From Hyphomicrobium_A sp963728165 (GTDB lineage: Bacteria; Pseudomonadota; Alphaproteobacteria; Rhizobiales; Hyphomicrobiaceae), in contig CAVSIY010000006.1 in NCBI GenBank assembly GCA_963728165.1, forward strand, positions 1,178,001-1,242,000: a stretch of DNA of 64,000 nucleotides. Reading direction: 5' to 3'. The position numbers and the translations under genes are program-made. Positions within the stretch are counted from its first letter, which is position 1. Every line of letters starts with the position of its first letter. Below are positions 43,474-53,069 of the stretch, piece after piece. The notes beneath the pieces are model-generated. The model was not told the origin of the DNA and searched no databases. It saw only the letters and a program-made list of their open reading frames with translations.

Positions 43474-43498
43474 GCGGGGCGGCACATCGCCGCCCCGC
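43474..43498 (+). terminator. GC hairpin after coxC
   Basis: GCGGGGCGGC (43474-43483), loop ACATC, GCCGCCCCGC (43489-43498): a perfect 10-bp stem 35 bp after the coxC stop, without a T run. It probably ends or attenuates the coxBA-ctaB-G-coxC transcript. Confidence 0.55.
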
Positions 43499-43634
43499 AC
43501 GTCATTTGCGGGGCAGCGCACCTGTCGTGCGGCCCAGCAGTGTGCTAAGCGTGCGCCGGCGGTCAGGGCGCCGTTGCCGAATGAGTCCGCCCCTTAGTTC
43601 CGGCCCTTAGTCTTGAGCGCACCCAACGGAGCGC

Positions 43635-44012
43635 ATGGTGTCCAAGCAGCCAAGCCACGCCTCGGCCCTCTTTGCGGCGCTCCTTGCGCGCTGCCCGCGC
43701 TGCGGCCGGGGGCCGCTGTTCAAGAATGTGCTCGAGTTGCGCCCGCGCTGCAGCAAGTGCGGCCTCGACTACCACTTCATCAACACCGGCGACGGACCCG
43801 CGGTCTTTGCGATCTTCATCTTGGGCTTCGTGGTCTTGGGGCTCGCCCTCTACGTGGAGTTCACCTACGAGCCGCCGGTGTGGGTGCACGCGGTGCTGTG
43901 GGGGGTGCTCACGCCTGTGATCGCCATCGTGATATTGCGCTTTCTCAAGGCGGGATTGATCGCGCTGCAGTTCAAGCACCAGGCCGAGGAAGGCCGCCTT
44001 GCACAAGAGTGA
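43635..44012 (+). CDS. DUF983 membrane protein with two zinc-ribbon-type CxxC motifs
   Basis: 125 residues. The N-terminal part has CPRCGRGPLFKNVLELRPRC and CSKCGLDYHFINTGDGPAVF, the double CxxC of DUF983 proteins; two membrane helices follow (VFAIFILGFVVLGLALYVEF, VLWGVLTPVIAIVILRFL). It is found regularly beside coxC and SURF1 in alphaproteobacteria, which suggests a role in oxidase assembly or haem/metal handling; the exact function is not known. It lies 57 bp before the SURF1 gene. Confidence 0.9.
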   Translation: MVSKQPSHASALFAALLARCPRCGRGPLFKNVLELRPRCSKCGLDYHFINTGDGPAVFAIFILGFVVLGLALYVEFTYEPPVWVHAVLWGVLTPVIAIVILRFLKAGLIALQFKHQAEEGRLAQE

Positions 44013-44069
44013 GTGCGATCTGATGGGGCCGCGCCGGTTTGCCAAGGGCCCGGCGCACGGCGTGTCGGC

Positions 44070-44828
44070 ATGCTGAGTAAGTTCAGAGCCAAGGGACTCG
44101 TGTGGCCGACCGTGATGACGGTCGTGGGCGTCGCCTTCCTGATCGGGCTCGGCAACTGGCAGATGCGCCGGCTCGCCTGGAAGCAAGGGCTCATCGGCGC
44201 CATCGCCGAGCGCACGCACGCCGATTCCGTTCCGCTCGCCGCCGTCGAGGCGCGTGCGGCCGAAGGCGGCGATCCAGAGTACGCGCGCGTCAAGGTCGAG
44301 GGACGCCTTCTCAACGATCACGAGCTCGACTTCTATGACTTCGACGAGCAGCTCGGGCCCGGCTACCACGTCGTGACGCCGCTAAAGCGCGCCGACGGCA
44401 GCGTCGTCTTCGTCAACCGCGGCTTCGTGCCCGATGGCCTCAAGGATCCGGCCAAGCGCGCCGCCGGGCAGCTCGCCGGCGACGTGGCGATCATCGGTCT
44501 CGTGCGCGTCCCCGCCGCCGCGGGGGCCTTCACCCCTGCCAACGATACCGCCAAGAACGTCTGGTACTGGTACGACCTCAAGGCCATGCGGGCGGCGGCG
44601 CTGGGGGCCGACAAAGCCCGCCTCGTTCCCTTCATCGTCGACGCAGAGGCCGATCCTGCACCGCCCGGCGGCTTCCCCCGGGGCGGCACAACCCGGCTCG
44701 AGCTGCCCAACCGCCATCTCGAATATGCGATGACTTGGTATGGACTAGCCGGCGGGTTCATTATCGTCTTCCTGGCCTTCGCCGTCACGCGCTGGCACGA
44801 GCCCGGGCCTGAGCAGCCATCTGCCTGA
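44070..44828 (+). CDS. SURF1 family cytochrome oxidase biogenesis protein
   Basis: 252 residues from ATG at 44070. Two membrane helices flank the domain (VWPTVMTVVGVAFLIGLGNW near the N-terminus with the conserved GxWQ-type LGNWQMRR; YGLAGGFIIVFLAFAV at the C-terminus). The periplasmic core has PLKRADGSVVFVNRGFVP and LPNRHLEYAMTWYGLA, both SURF1 signatures. It assists haem A insertion into subunit I. The end is 125 bp before thrC. Confidence 0.93.
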   Translation: MLSKFRAKGLVWPTVMTVVGVAFLIGLGNWQMRRLAWKQGLIGAIAERTHADSVPLAAVEARAAEGGDPEYARVKVEGRLLNDHELDFYDFDEQLGPGYHVVTPLKRADGSVVFVNRGFVPDGLKDPAKRAAGQLAGDVAIIGLVRVPAAAGAFTPANDTAKNVWYWYDLKAMRAAALGADKARLVPFIVDAEADPAPPGGFPRGGTTRLELPNRHLEYAMTWYGLAGGFIIVFLAFAVTRWHEPGPEQPSA

Positions 44829-44953
44829 GAACGTTGGGGTTAACGCCCATAACCTTGTGCGCACGGGGGTTTCGGGCGGGCGCCTTGCTTGTTCGGGCTG
44901 CGGACGGGCACTAGGGTATTTGCGACCACCCGTACGTTCAGAGAGCCCGCAGC

Positions 44954-46363
44954 TTGAACTACATCTCGACCAGAGGTGAGGCGCCGTCCCTCGGCTTCGA
45001 GGACGTTCTGTTGGCCGGGCTCGCCCGCGACGGCGGCCTCTACGTGCCGCAGACGTGGCCCGCGCTTGCGCCCGCAGCGATCGCGGCACTTGCGGGCAAG
45101 CCGTTCGCGGATTTGGCCGTCGAGGTCATCCATCCGTTCGTGGGCGATCAGATCTCGCGGGCGGAGCTTGGCGCCATGGCCGCCGATGCCTACGCCCGCT
45201 TCGGCCACGCCGCGGTGACGCCGCTCGTGCAGGTCGGTCCCAACCGCTTCATCCTCGAGCTGTTCCACGGACCGACGCTCGCCTTCAAGGACGTGGCGAT
45301 GCAACTCCTGGCGCGGCTCATGGACCGCGTGCTGCAGAAGCGCAATCGCCGCGCCACGATCATCGGCGCGACCTCCGGCGACACGGGCGGTGCGGCCATC
45401 GAGGCCTTCCGCGGCTCGGCCCGCGTCGACGTCGTCATCCTCTTTCCCAAAGGCCGCGTCTCCGACGTGCAGCGGCGCATGATGACGACGCCCACCGATG
45501 CCAACGTGCACGCCGTGGCCGTCAAGGGCACCTTCGACGATTGCCAGGCGCTGGTGAAGGGCATGTTCAACGATCATGCCTTCCGCGACCGCAATGCGCT
45601 GTCGGGCGTCAACTCGATCAACTGGGCGCGCATTGCGGGCCAGATCACCTACTACTTCGCGGCGGCTGCGGCGCTGGGCAGCCCGCATCGGCCCGTGTCA
45701 TTCGCGGTGCCGACCGGCAACTTCGGCGACATCTTCGCTGGCTACGCGGCCAAGCGCATGGGTCTGCCGATCGAGCGGCTGGTGATCGCCTCCAACGTCA
45801 ACGACATTCTGCCGCGCACGCTCAGCTGCGGCGCCTACGAGATGCGCGATGTCGTCGCCACGACGTCGCCGTCCATGGACATCCAGATTTCCTCCAACTT
45901 CGAGCGCTATCTGTTTGAGGCTTCGCAGCGCGACGCCGACCTGATCCGCGCCAAGATGGAGGGCTTGCGCAAGACGCGCCGGTTCGACCTCGGGCCGCTC
46001 AAGAAGACCCTCGCCGAGGACTTTGCCGCCGCGGCCGCCAGCGAGGACGACGTCGCCGATGCGATCCGCCGCCTCAAGGCCGAGAGCGGCTATCTCATGG
46101 ACCCGCACACTGCTTGCGGGTTCGTCGCCGCCGAGCGCGCGCTAAAACCTAGAGGTGCTCCCCAGGTGATCCTGTCGACGGCCCACCCGGCCAAGTTCCC
46201 CGATGCGCTGGAGGCGATCACGGGCGAGCGCCCGGCCCTGCCCGAGCGGCTGGCCGATCTCCTGCAGCTGCCGGAGCGCTTCACGACCATCGGCAACGAC
46301 CTCCCCGAGGCCGAGCGCCACGTCGAAGAGCTGACACGCGTTTCCTGCGAGGGTCGCGCATGA
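44954..46363 (+). CDS. thrC: Threonine synthase
   Basis: 469 residues from TTG at 44954, the start that gives the conserved MNYISTRGEAPSLGFEDVLL. The PLP lysine is in HGPTLAFKDVAMQLL; the phosphate loop is ATSGDTGGAAIEAFRG, and NSINWARIAGQITYYF and FAVPTGNFGDIFAGYAAKRM are further signatures of the long type II enzyme. It converts O-phosphohomoserine to threonine in the cytoplasm; thrB, for the preceding step, is at 54951-55913. The stop overlaps the M16 peptidase start by four bases, so the two are co-translated, a common pairing in this order. Confidence 0.96.
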   Translation: MNYISTRGEAPSLGFEDVLLAGLARDGGLYVPQTWPALAPAAIAALAGKPFADLAVEVIHPFVGDQISRAELGAMAADAYARFGHAAVTPLVQVGPNRFILELFHGPTLAFKDVAMQLLARLMDRVLQKRNRRATIIGATSGDTGGAAIEAFRGSARVDVVILFPKGRVSDVQRRMMTTPTDANVHAVAVKGTFDDCQALVKGMFNDHAFRDRNALSGVNSINWARIAGQITYYFAAAAALGSPHRPVSFAVPTGNFGDIFAGYAAKRMGLPIERLVIASNVNDILPRTLSCGAYEMRDVVATTSPSMDIQISSNFERYLFEASQRDADLIRAKMEGLRKTRRFDLGPLKKTLAEDFAAAAASEDDVADAIRRLKAESGYLMDPHTACGFVAAERALKPRGAPQVILSTAHPAKFPDALEAITGERPALPERLADLLQLPERFTTIGNDLPEAERHVEELTRVSCEGRA

Positions 46364-47632
46364 CGACGCCCACAATCACCACGCTGCCAAACGGCCTAAG
46401 GGTCGTCACTCACACAATGCCGCAGATGGAGACGGTCTCGCTGGGGCTTTGGGTCGGCGCCGGCGCCCGCCACGAGACCGAGCGCGAGCATGGAGTCTCG
46501 CACTTCCTTGAGCACATGGCCTTCAAGGGCACCAAGAAGCGCAGCGCCCAAGCGATCGCCGAGGAGATCGAGGAGGTGGGCGGCGACCTCAATGCCGCCA
46601 CCAGCCTGGAGACGACGGCGTACTTCGCCCGCGTCTTGAAGGGCGACGAGGGCGTGGCGCTGGGCCTCATCGCCGACATCTTGCAGAACTCCGCCTTCGC
46701 CAAGCCGGAGCTCGAGGGCGAGCGCCAGGTCATCCTGCAAGAGATCGCAGCCACGCGCGACAGCCCCGACGACATCGCCTACGACCTGTTGCACGACGCC
46801 GCCTTTCCACAGCAGCCAGTCGGCCGCGCGATTCTCGGCACGCCCGACAGCGTGCGCCGCTTCACGGCGGGCGATCTCAAGGGTTTCCTGCGTCGCCGCT
46901 ACAGCCCTGAAAACATGGTTATTTCTGCCGCCGGCGGAGTGCGCCACGCGCGCCTCGTCCGCCACGCTGAGGCCCTATTCGGCGGGCTCATTGGCAACGG
47001 CCGGCCCGGCGGCGCCAAGCCGGCCAGATACGTTGGCGGGACGCGTGTTTCGGAGAAGCCGTTCGAGCAGAAGTCATATCCTGATCGGCTTTCCGAGCCC
47101 CTCCTACCGGGAGGATGAGTTCTTCACGGCGCAGGTCTTCTCGGGACTGTTCGGCGGCGGCATGTCGTCCCGCCTGTTCCAGGAGGTGCGCGAGAAGCGG
47201 GGCCTCTGCTACGCGATCTACTCGACCGCGTGGGGCCTCAGGGACGCGGGGTTGCTTGGGATTCATGCGGCCACGGGAGCCGATTTGATGGGTGCGCTCA
47301 TCGACGTCATCGGCGCGGAGCTGAAGCGGGCGGCCGAAGAGCGCCCGAGCGGCCCCGAGCTCGCCCGCGCCAAGGCGCAACTCAAGGCCGGTTTGCTGAT
47401 GAGCCTGGAAAGCTCGTCGTCACGCGCCGAGCAGATGGCGCGCCAATTGTTGAGTCACGGTCGGATCCTGACGACCGCCGAGCTCGTCGACAAGGTCGAC
47501 GACGTGACGCCTGAGCGCGTGCGCACCTTCGTCGCAACGCTCGCACGAAGCACACCCGCCATTGCCCTCGTCGGCAGTGGGCGCAAGTCGCGCAAATACG
47601 CGCAACGAGCCGAGAGCATGGCGGGGATCTAG
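46360..47632 (+). pseudogene. M16 (pitrilysin/processing-peptidase type) zinc peptidase, frameshifted
   Basis: The first frame from ATG at 46360 carries the zinc site HFLEHMAFKGTKKRS (HxxEH inverted motif) with the downstream glutamate region and AARDSP-type core up to GGTRVSEKPFEQ. A +1 shift near 47073-47078 leads to SHILIGFPSPSYREDEFFTA, SSRLFQEVREKRGLCYAIYS and the C-terminal domain, to the stop at 47632. Removing one base gives 423 residues, normal for this bacterial processing-peptidase-like family. The start overlaps thrC by four bases. As assembled the protein would lack its second half. Because all homologous segments are intact, a sequence error is likely. Confidence 0.9.
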
Positions 47633-47653
47633 CTCTCTTGAGGGGGAGAACGC

Positions 47654-48274
47654 ATGGCGTTCTTGAGGTCGAGCATTGGTCCGGACAGCGCCCATGTCGT
47701 GCGCGGGCAAAGTGTCTGGCTGCGCTCCCCGCTGATGGGCGACTATGCCGCCTGGGCCGAGCTCAGGGCCAGGAGCCGCGAGCACCTCACGCCCTGGGAG
47801 CCCGTCTGGCAGCGCGACGAGCTCACTCGCAGCGCTTATCGCCGCCGCGTGCGCCACTATCATCGCGAGGCGCGCGAGGATCTGGGCTACGCGTTCCTCA
47901 TCTTCAGCGACGGCGAGGATCGGCTCGTCGGCGGTTTGAGCCTATCTAACGTGCGCCGCGGCGTGACGCAGGCCGCCGTGCTCGGCTACTGGCTCGGACT
48001 GCCGTTCGTGCGGCAGGGCTATATGACCGCTGCCGTCGCTGCCATCGCCGGCTTCGCCTTCGAGGATTTGAACCTGCACCGGCTCGAGGCGGCGACGATG
48101 CCGAACAACGCCGCCTCCGTTCGCGTGCTCGAGCGCAACGGTTTCCGGAGCGAGGGCATCGCCCGCCGCCTCTTGAAAATCAACGGGGCGTGGGAGGACC
48201 ACGTGCTGCACGCGCTCGTTGTGGAGGATTTCGAGCGCCTGCAGCCGCCCACCGCGGAGGTCCGCTCCGCATGA
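47654..48274 (+). CDS. RimJ/RimL-type GNAT N-acetyltransferase
   Basis: 206 residues with GAGGGGGAG before the ATG. The acetyl-CoA-binding motif is VLGYWLGLPFVRQGYMTAAV, followed by FEDLNLHRLEAATMPNNAAS and VRVLERNGFRSEGIARRLLK, the pattern of ribosomal-protein-alanine acetyltransferases. It probably acetylates the N-terminus of ribosomal protein S5 or another substrate. It follows the M16 peptidase by 21 bp and overlaps the GGDQF-EAL gene (48271-52197) by four bases (ATGA), so the three may be one operon. Confidence 0.9.
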   Translation: MAFLRSSIGPDSAHVVRGQSVWLRSPLMGDYAAWAELRARSREHLTPWEPVWQRDELTRSAYRRRVRHYHREAREDLGYAFLIFSDGEDRLVGGLSLSNVRRGVTQAAVLGYWLGLPFVRQGYMTAAVAAIAGFAFEDLNLHRLEAATMPNNAASVRVLERNGFRSEGIARRLLKINGAWEDHVLHALVVEDFERLQPPTAEVRSA

Positions 48275-51200
48275 GACATGGCCGCGCGCAGGCAAGGCTC
48301 GTGATCGGCGCCGGGGACGGCTTGCCGGTCCTGTGCGCCGTTCTCGTCGCCATGCTGGCGCTGGTGGCGCTGCCGGGCCCCGCGCTCGCCCTGAAGCCGA
48401 TCGTGGTCGAGCCCGATCAGGAGCGCATCGAGATCACCACGCTGGGCGAGTTCTATGACGGGCGCGGCGACAGCCTCCAGGTGGAGACCGCACCCGCCGC
48501 CGACGGCATGACGGGTCGCATCTCGGTCACGGCCAAGACGCCCGGCACCAACCCCAACTGGATCGTGTTTGCGCTGTCGAACCCGACCGACAAGCCGATC
48601 GAGCGCTGGCTCACGGCGGAGCGCTACAACGTGATCGGGTCGGGTGCCGTGTGGCCCGACCTCGACGCGCGCCGCATCGAGGCGGTCACGCCGTCGATCG
48701 GCTACATCCCCGAGCGCATCAAGAGCGACCGGGCCGACATCTTCCGCATCACGCTCGAGCCGGGTCAGACCATCACCTATGTCGCCGAGCTCTCCTCCGA
48801 CCGGTTCGCGCGCGTGTTCCTGTGGAAGACGCTCGAGTACGAGCTCCACTCGCGCGACCGGCTGCTCTTCAACGGCATCCTGCTGGGCCTGACCGGCCTG
48901 CTCGCCATCTTCCTGACGGCGATCTTCGCTGCCAATCACAAGGCGATTTTCCCCTCCGCCGCCCTCGTTGCCTGGTGCGTGCTGGCCTACCTGTGCGTCG
49001 ATTTCGGCTTCTTCCACAAGCTGTTCCAGCTGCGCCCCGAGGACAACGCCGTCTACCGAGCGGCGAGCGAGTCGGCCGTCGCTGCGAGCCTCGTCATCTT
49101 TCTCTCCGTCTTCCTGCGCATCGCGTTCTGGCATGGCCTCATACGCATGCTGTTCACGGTGTGGATCATCGCGCAGCTGACGCTTGTCGCCGTCGCCGTG
49201 ATCGATCCGCGCCTCGCCTCCACCTTCGCGCGCACCTCGTTTCTCATCATCGGCGCGGTGGGCGGCGGCTTCACGCTGTTCCTTGCGTTGCGCGGTCAGG
49301 ACCGGGCGCTGTCCCTGATCCCCACCTGGATCCTGTTCCTCATCTGGATCTTCGGGGCGGCCATGGTGCTCACCGGGCGGCTGTCGGGCGACATCGTCGT
49401 GTCCGGGCTCGTCGCCGGCCTGGTGCTCATCCTGGTCCTCATCGGCTTCACCGTGACCCAGTACGCGTTCCGCTCGCTCGAGCCGCTCTACGGCACTGCT
49501 CCCAGCGAGCTGCAGTTGCGGGCGCTCGCGGTCGACGGGGCGGGCTCGGCGGTGTGGGAATGGAACGCGCGGCGCGACGAGATCAAGGTCAGCCCCGTGA
49601 TCGAGGCCTCGCTCGGCCTGGGCTCGGGCGAGCTGTCGACCAAGGTCGAGGACTTCGTCAAGCACCTGCACCCGGCCGACCGCGACCGCTTCCGCCTGAT
49701 TCTGTGGACCATGCAGGAGCGAAGCTGGGCCAAGATTCGCACCGACTTCCGCATGCGCCACGCCGACAACAGCTATCGCTGGTTCGAGCTCGAAGCCGCG
49801 AGCGTGCCCAATGCGGATGCACGCGCCCTGCGCTGCGTCGGCCTGATCCGCGACGTGACCGATGCCAAGCGGGCGCATGAGCGGCTCTTGCACGACGCCG
49901 TGCACGACAGCCTGACGGGGCTGCCGAACCGCGAGCTGATGCTCGACCGGCTCGGCGTCGCGGTGATGCGGGCCCGCGCCAAGGAGGGCCCGCGCCCCTG
50001 CATCCTCTTCATCGACATCGACAAGTTCAAGAGCGTCAACGTCTCGTTCGGCCTCGTCGTCGGCGACAGCCTGCTGTTGACGGTCGCCCGCCGCCTGCAG
50101 AGCCACCTCGGCGCCCAGGACACGCTCGCCCGCGTCGGCGGCGATCAGTTCGCCCTGCTGCTGGCCGCCGAGCAGGCGCCGCAGGACCTTGCCTCGCTGG
50201 CCGAGCGCGTCCGCCGCTCGCTGCGCGCGCCCATCAAGATCGCAGGCCAGGAGATCGTGCTGACCGGCTCGCTCGGCATTGCCGTCTACGACGGCGGCGA
50301 GGCAAGCCATCTCGACCTTTACAAGGAGGCCGAGATCGCCATGTACCGCGCCAAGCGTAGCGGCGCCGACCGCATCGAGATCTTCCGGCCCGAGATGCGC
50401 GCCGACCGCGACGACCGCGTGGCGCTCGAGAGCGACCTGCGCAAGGCGCTGGCGAAGAACCAGATCCGCGTGCTCTACCAGCCCATCATCTATCTGCCGA
50501 CCGAGGAGCTCGCCGGCTTCGAGGCGCTCGTGCGCTGGGAGCACCCCAAGCGCGGGCTGTTGAACCCGGTCGACTTCGTTCCGCTCGCAGAAGAGTCCGA
50601 CCTCATCGTCAGGCTCGGCTCGCATGTGCTGTTGCGCGCCGCGCACGAGGCGGCGCGCTGGCAGCGCGAGCTCCCTCGTGAGGAGCATCCGCTGTTCGTT
50701 TCCGTCAATATCTCGAGCCGGCAGATCTTCCGCCAGAACCTCATCCAGGAGATCCGTCACATCCTGGGCCGCAACATCGTGCCCAAGGGCTCGCTGCGGC
50801 TCGAGATCACCGAGAGCCTGGTGATGGAGAACCCCGAGCAGGCGACCGAGATCCTCGAATGGCTGCGTAGCGCCGGCGCCGATCTGGCGCTCGATGATTT
50901 CGGCACCGGCTACTCCTCGCTCGCCTACCTGCAGCGCTTTCCCTTCGACACCATCAAGATCGACCGCGCGCTGGTTCAGTCGAGTGGCTCCAGCACTGGT
51001 CCGGGTTCGGCGATCGTGCGCTCGATCGTCGCTCTGGGGCACGAGCTCGACAAGAAAATCGTCGCCGAGGGCGTGGAGACGCAGGAGGACGTGGGTTTCC
51101 TGCGCTCCATCGGCTGCCAGTATGCGCAAGGCTTCTACTACGGCGAGCCCATGTCGGATCGCGACGTGCTGCAGCTCTTGAAGATGGTGCGCACGGCTGA

Positions 51201-52197
51201 GCACAAGCTGCGCCCGCGCGGCTTCTTCCGCGCCAAGACGAAAGGCAAGCCGAAGGAGCAGAAGCCGCGGCCGCAGTCAGCCAAGCGGCCCCCGCGCGCG
51301 CTGCCGGCGCCGCAGGTCAATGGCGAGGCGCCGCCTTCGCGCGAGTATGCCGTGGGGGGCCTACCCAATGGTTCGGTGCGCCCGCGCGCGCGGCTGACAC
51401 CTCCACCCCCACCGCCGCAGGGCGCGGCGCCGGCCGATGTCACCCAGCTTGTCAACCCTGAGTTCGGCGGCCTCCAGTTGCCGCCTCCGCCGCCGGTCGG
51501 AGGGCCGATGCCGCCCGGCTTCGGTGGCCTGCCACCGAGCCCGCCGCAGGCGAACGCGCCGCTGCCCGGACTGCCGCAGCCACCACCACCCCCGCCGCCT
51601 GCAGCTCCGTCTCCGCCGATGCACGCCGCGGGGCTGCCCCCACCTATGCCTCCCCCGGCTTCCGCGCCCCAGCCCGACATGACGACGATGGGTTTCGCCG
51701 GCCCTTCGGGCGGCGAGGCCGAGATGCGCGAGCCTCCGGCAGCTCCCGAGCCCCCCCCGCCGCCGGTCCGTGAGGCGGCGCCCCCGCCCGTGCCGCCGGC
51801 TCCGCAGGCGCCCCCGCCTGTCTCTGCTGCCGATGCCGGCAGGGAAATCGATCCTGAGGCCATGGCTGCTGTCCTTCGCGGCGGACCCCAGCCCAGCCAA
51901 GCGCGCGCCGCCACTGCGCCACCGCAGCAGCGCGAGACCAAGCGAACCCGTCCGGCGACACAGCCGCCAGCGGCGCGGGCGGCGGCTGCGGCCGCGCCCA
52001 AGCGTCCCTCCAAGAAGACGGTGATGCCGCAGCGCCCGGTTCCCGACTTCTCCGGGCTGCCGCCGGCGATGGCGCAAAGCTTAGCGAGGCTCGCAGGCGT
52101 GCCCTGGCCGCCCCAGGAAGGCGCGGGCGCCGAGACCGCAGAGAGCGAGCGAGAGCTCGAGGACGAAGGCGCGCCGACCGGCAAGAACGGTCGCTGA
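48271..52197 (+). CDS. Membrane GGDQF-EAL protein with proline-rich tail, probable cyclic di-GMP phosphodiesterase
   Basis: 1308 residues from ATG at 48271. A signal-type helix (PVLCAVLVAMLALVALPGPA) and a periplasmic domain (about 40-195) precede roughly seven membrane helices (198-400), as in 7TMR-DISM sensors; a PAS-like domain (about 410-530) follows. The GGDEF domain has GGDQF in place of GGD/EEF (near 623), so it is probably not a cyclase. The EAL domain is complete: FEALVRWEHP near 750, ESLVMENP, DDFGTGYSSLAYLQRFP, IKIDRAL and IVAEGVETQED, so cyclic di-GMP hydrolysis is expected, possibly tuned by GTP. The last 325 residues (about 983 on) are Pro/Ala-rich with PPPPPP runs and basic patches, a region of likely disorder. 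It is convergent with yqgE. Confidence 0.92.
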   Translation: MRHGRAQARLVIGAGDGLPVLCAVLVAMLALVALPGPALALKPIVVEPDQERIEITTLGEFYDGRGDSLQVETAPAADGMTGRISVTAKTPGTNPNWIVFALSNPTDKPIERWLTAERYNVIGSGAVWPDLDARRIEAVTPSIGYIPERIKSDRADIFRITLEPGQTITYVAELSSDRFARVFLWKTLEYELHSRDRLLFNGILLGLTGLLAIFLTAIFAANHKAIFPSAALVAWCVLAYLCVDFGFFHKLFQLRPEDNAVYRAASESAVAASLVIFLSVFLRIAFWHGLIRMLFTVWIIAQLTLVAVAVIDPRLASTFARTSFLIIGAVGGGFTLFLALRGQDRALSLIPTWILFLIWIFGAAMVLTGRLSGDIVVSGLVAGLVLILVLIGFTVTQYAFRSLEPLYGTAPSELQLRALAVDGAGSAVWEWNARRDEIKVSPVIEASLGLGSGELSTKVEDFVKHLHPADRDRFRLILWTMQERSWAKIRTDFRMRHADNSYRWFELEAASVPNADARALRCVGLIRDVTDAKRAHERLLHDAVHDSLTGLPNRELMLDRLGVAVMRARAKEGPRPCILFIDIDKFKSVNVSFGLVVGDSLLLTVARRLQSHLGAQDTLARVGGDQFALLLAAEQAPQDLASLAERVRRSLRAPIKIAGQEIVLTGSLGIAVYDGGEASHLDLYKEAEIAMYRAKRSGADRIEIFRPEMRADRDDRVALESDLRKALAKNQIRVLYQPIIYLPTEELAGFEALVRWEHPKRGLLNPVDFVPLAEESDLIVRLGSHVLLRAAHEAARWQRELPREEHPLFVSVNISSRQIFRQNLIQEIRHILGRNIVPKGSLRLEITESLVMENPEQATEILEWLRSAGADLALDDFGTGYSSLAYLQRFPFDTIKIDRALVQSSGSSTGPGSAIVRSIVALGHELDKKIVAEGVETQEDVGFLRSIGCQYAQGFYYGEPMSDRDVLQLLKMVRTAEHKLRPRGFFRAKTKGKPKEQKPRPQSAKRPPRALPAPQVNGEAPPSREYAVGGLPNGSVRPRARLTPPPPPPQGAAPADVTQLVNPEFGGLQLPPPPPVGGPMPPGFGGLPPSPPQANAPLPGLPQPPPPPPPAAPSPPMHAAGLPPPMPPPASAPQPDMTTMGFAGPSGGEAEMREPPAAPEPPPPPVREAAPPPVPPAPQAPPPVSAADAGREIDPEAMAAVLRGGPQPSQARAATAPPQQRETKRTRPATQPPAARAAAAAAPKRPSKKTVMPQRPVPDFSGLPPAMAQSLARLAGVPWPPQEGAGAETAESERELEDEGAPTGKNGR

Positions 52198-52255
52198 TCG
52201 CCCCCGCATCTCTTTCAATGTAAATCTTCTTGAGGTGGCTGGCGCCACGTCGCGC

Positions 52256-52870
52256 TCAGGCGTGCCCGGCGTCGTTGACGAGGTGCGAGGGATCGATGCC
52301 GATCTTGGCGAGCGCGCGCATGTACTTCGAATCCAAGTCGGGATCGAAGATCAGATCGGGGTCGGCGGGACAGTTGAGCCAGCCGTTGGCCTGGATCTCG
52401 CTCTCAAGCTGGCCCGGCGACCAGCCGGCGTAGCCGAGCGCCAGGATGGCACGGTGTGGGCCGTGCCCGGAAGCGATCGCCTTCAAGATGTCGATGGTCG
52501 CCGTCAGGCACACCCCGTTCTCGATCGGCAGTGTGGAGTCGTTGGCGAAATAGTCGGAGCTGTGCAGCACGAACCCGCGGCCCGTCTCCACCGGTCCCCC
52601 GACGTGGATCGACATGGAGAGAGCGTCGTCGGAAAGCCCCTCGTCGGGGACCGCCGGCACGATGCCCAACCGCTGCAACAGATCGGGGAAGGAGATGTGC
52701 GAGGCGCGCTGGTTTATGACGAGGCCCATCGCGCCGTCCTCCGAGTGTGCGCACACGTAGATCACGGAGCGCGCAAAGCGTGGGTCGGACATCACCGGCA
52801 TCGCGATGAGCAGCTGGCCGTCGAGATAGCCTTCTTCGGGGGCGCGGCGGGGCGTGCGTGGGATCTTCAT
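52256..52870 (-). CDS. YqgE/AlgH family protein (UPF0301)
   Basis: 204 residues from ATG at 52870. The family core is complete: GQLLIAMPVMSDPRFARSVI, VCAHSEDGAMGLVINQ, the GGPVETGRGFVLHS motif, and ALGYAGWSPGQLESEIQANG. The family is widespread, of unresolved molecular function (AlgH was once linked to alginate regulation). Cytoplasmic. It is convergent with the GGDQF-EAL gene, and its upstream region (52871-53069) contains two AT-rich AATCTATG repeats, before the DsbD-domain gene on the other strand. Confidence 0.92.
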   Translation of the reverse strand: MKIPRTPRRAPEEGYLDGQLLIAMPVMSDPRFARSVIYVCAHSEDGAMGLVINQRASHISFPDLLQRLGIVPAVPDEGLSDDALSMSIHVGGPVETGRGFVLHSSDYFANDSTLPIENGVCLTATIDILKAIASGHGPHRAILALGYAGWSPGQLESEIQANGWLNCPADPDLIFDPDLDSKYMRALAKIGIDPSHLVNDAGHA

Positions 52871-53069
52871 GAAGCAAGACTAACGCGTGAGGTGCACAAG
52901 TGTGAAGTCGTCAATTAAGAGGGGGTGAATGGTAAGAGGAGATGAATGGGCCGCCGCAGAATCGACAATCTATGCTTTTTTTTCATGAAGTCGTGATTTG
53001 CCGAGGTACTACGGGGCGCTACAACGCTTGCCATGTCGCAGTTGGCCCATCTTGCGAGATCGATAATCT

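Noticed and set aside
48019..51204. A 1061-codon open frame on the minus strand
   Set aside because: It is the antisense of the GGDQF-EAL gene, kept open by high GC codon bias. Composition is Arg/Gly/His/Asp-rich and lacks any domain.
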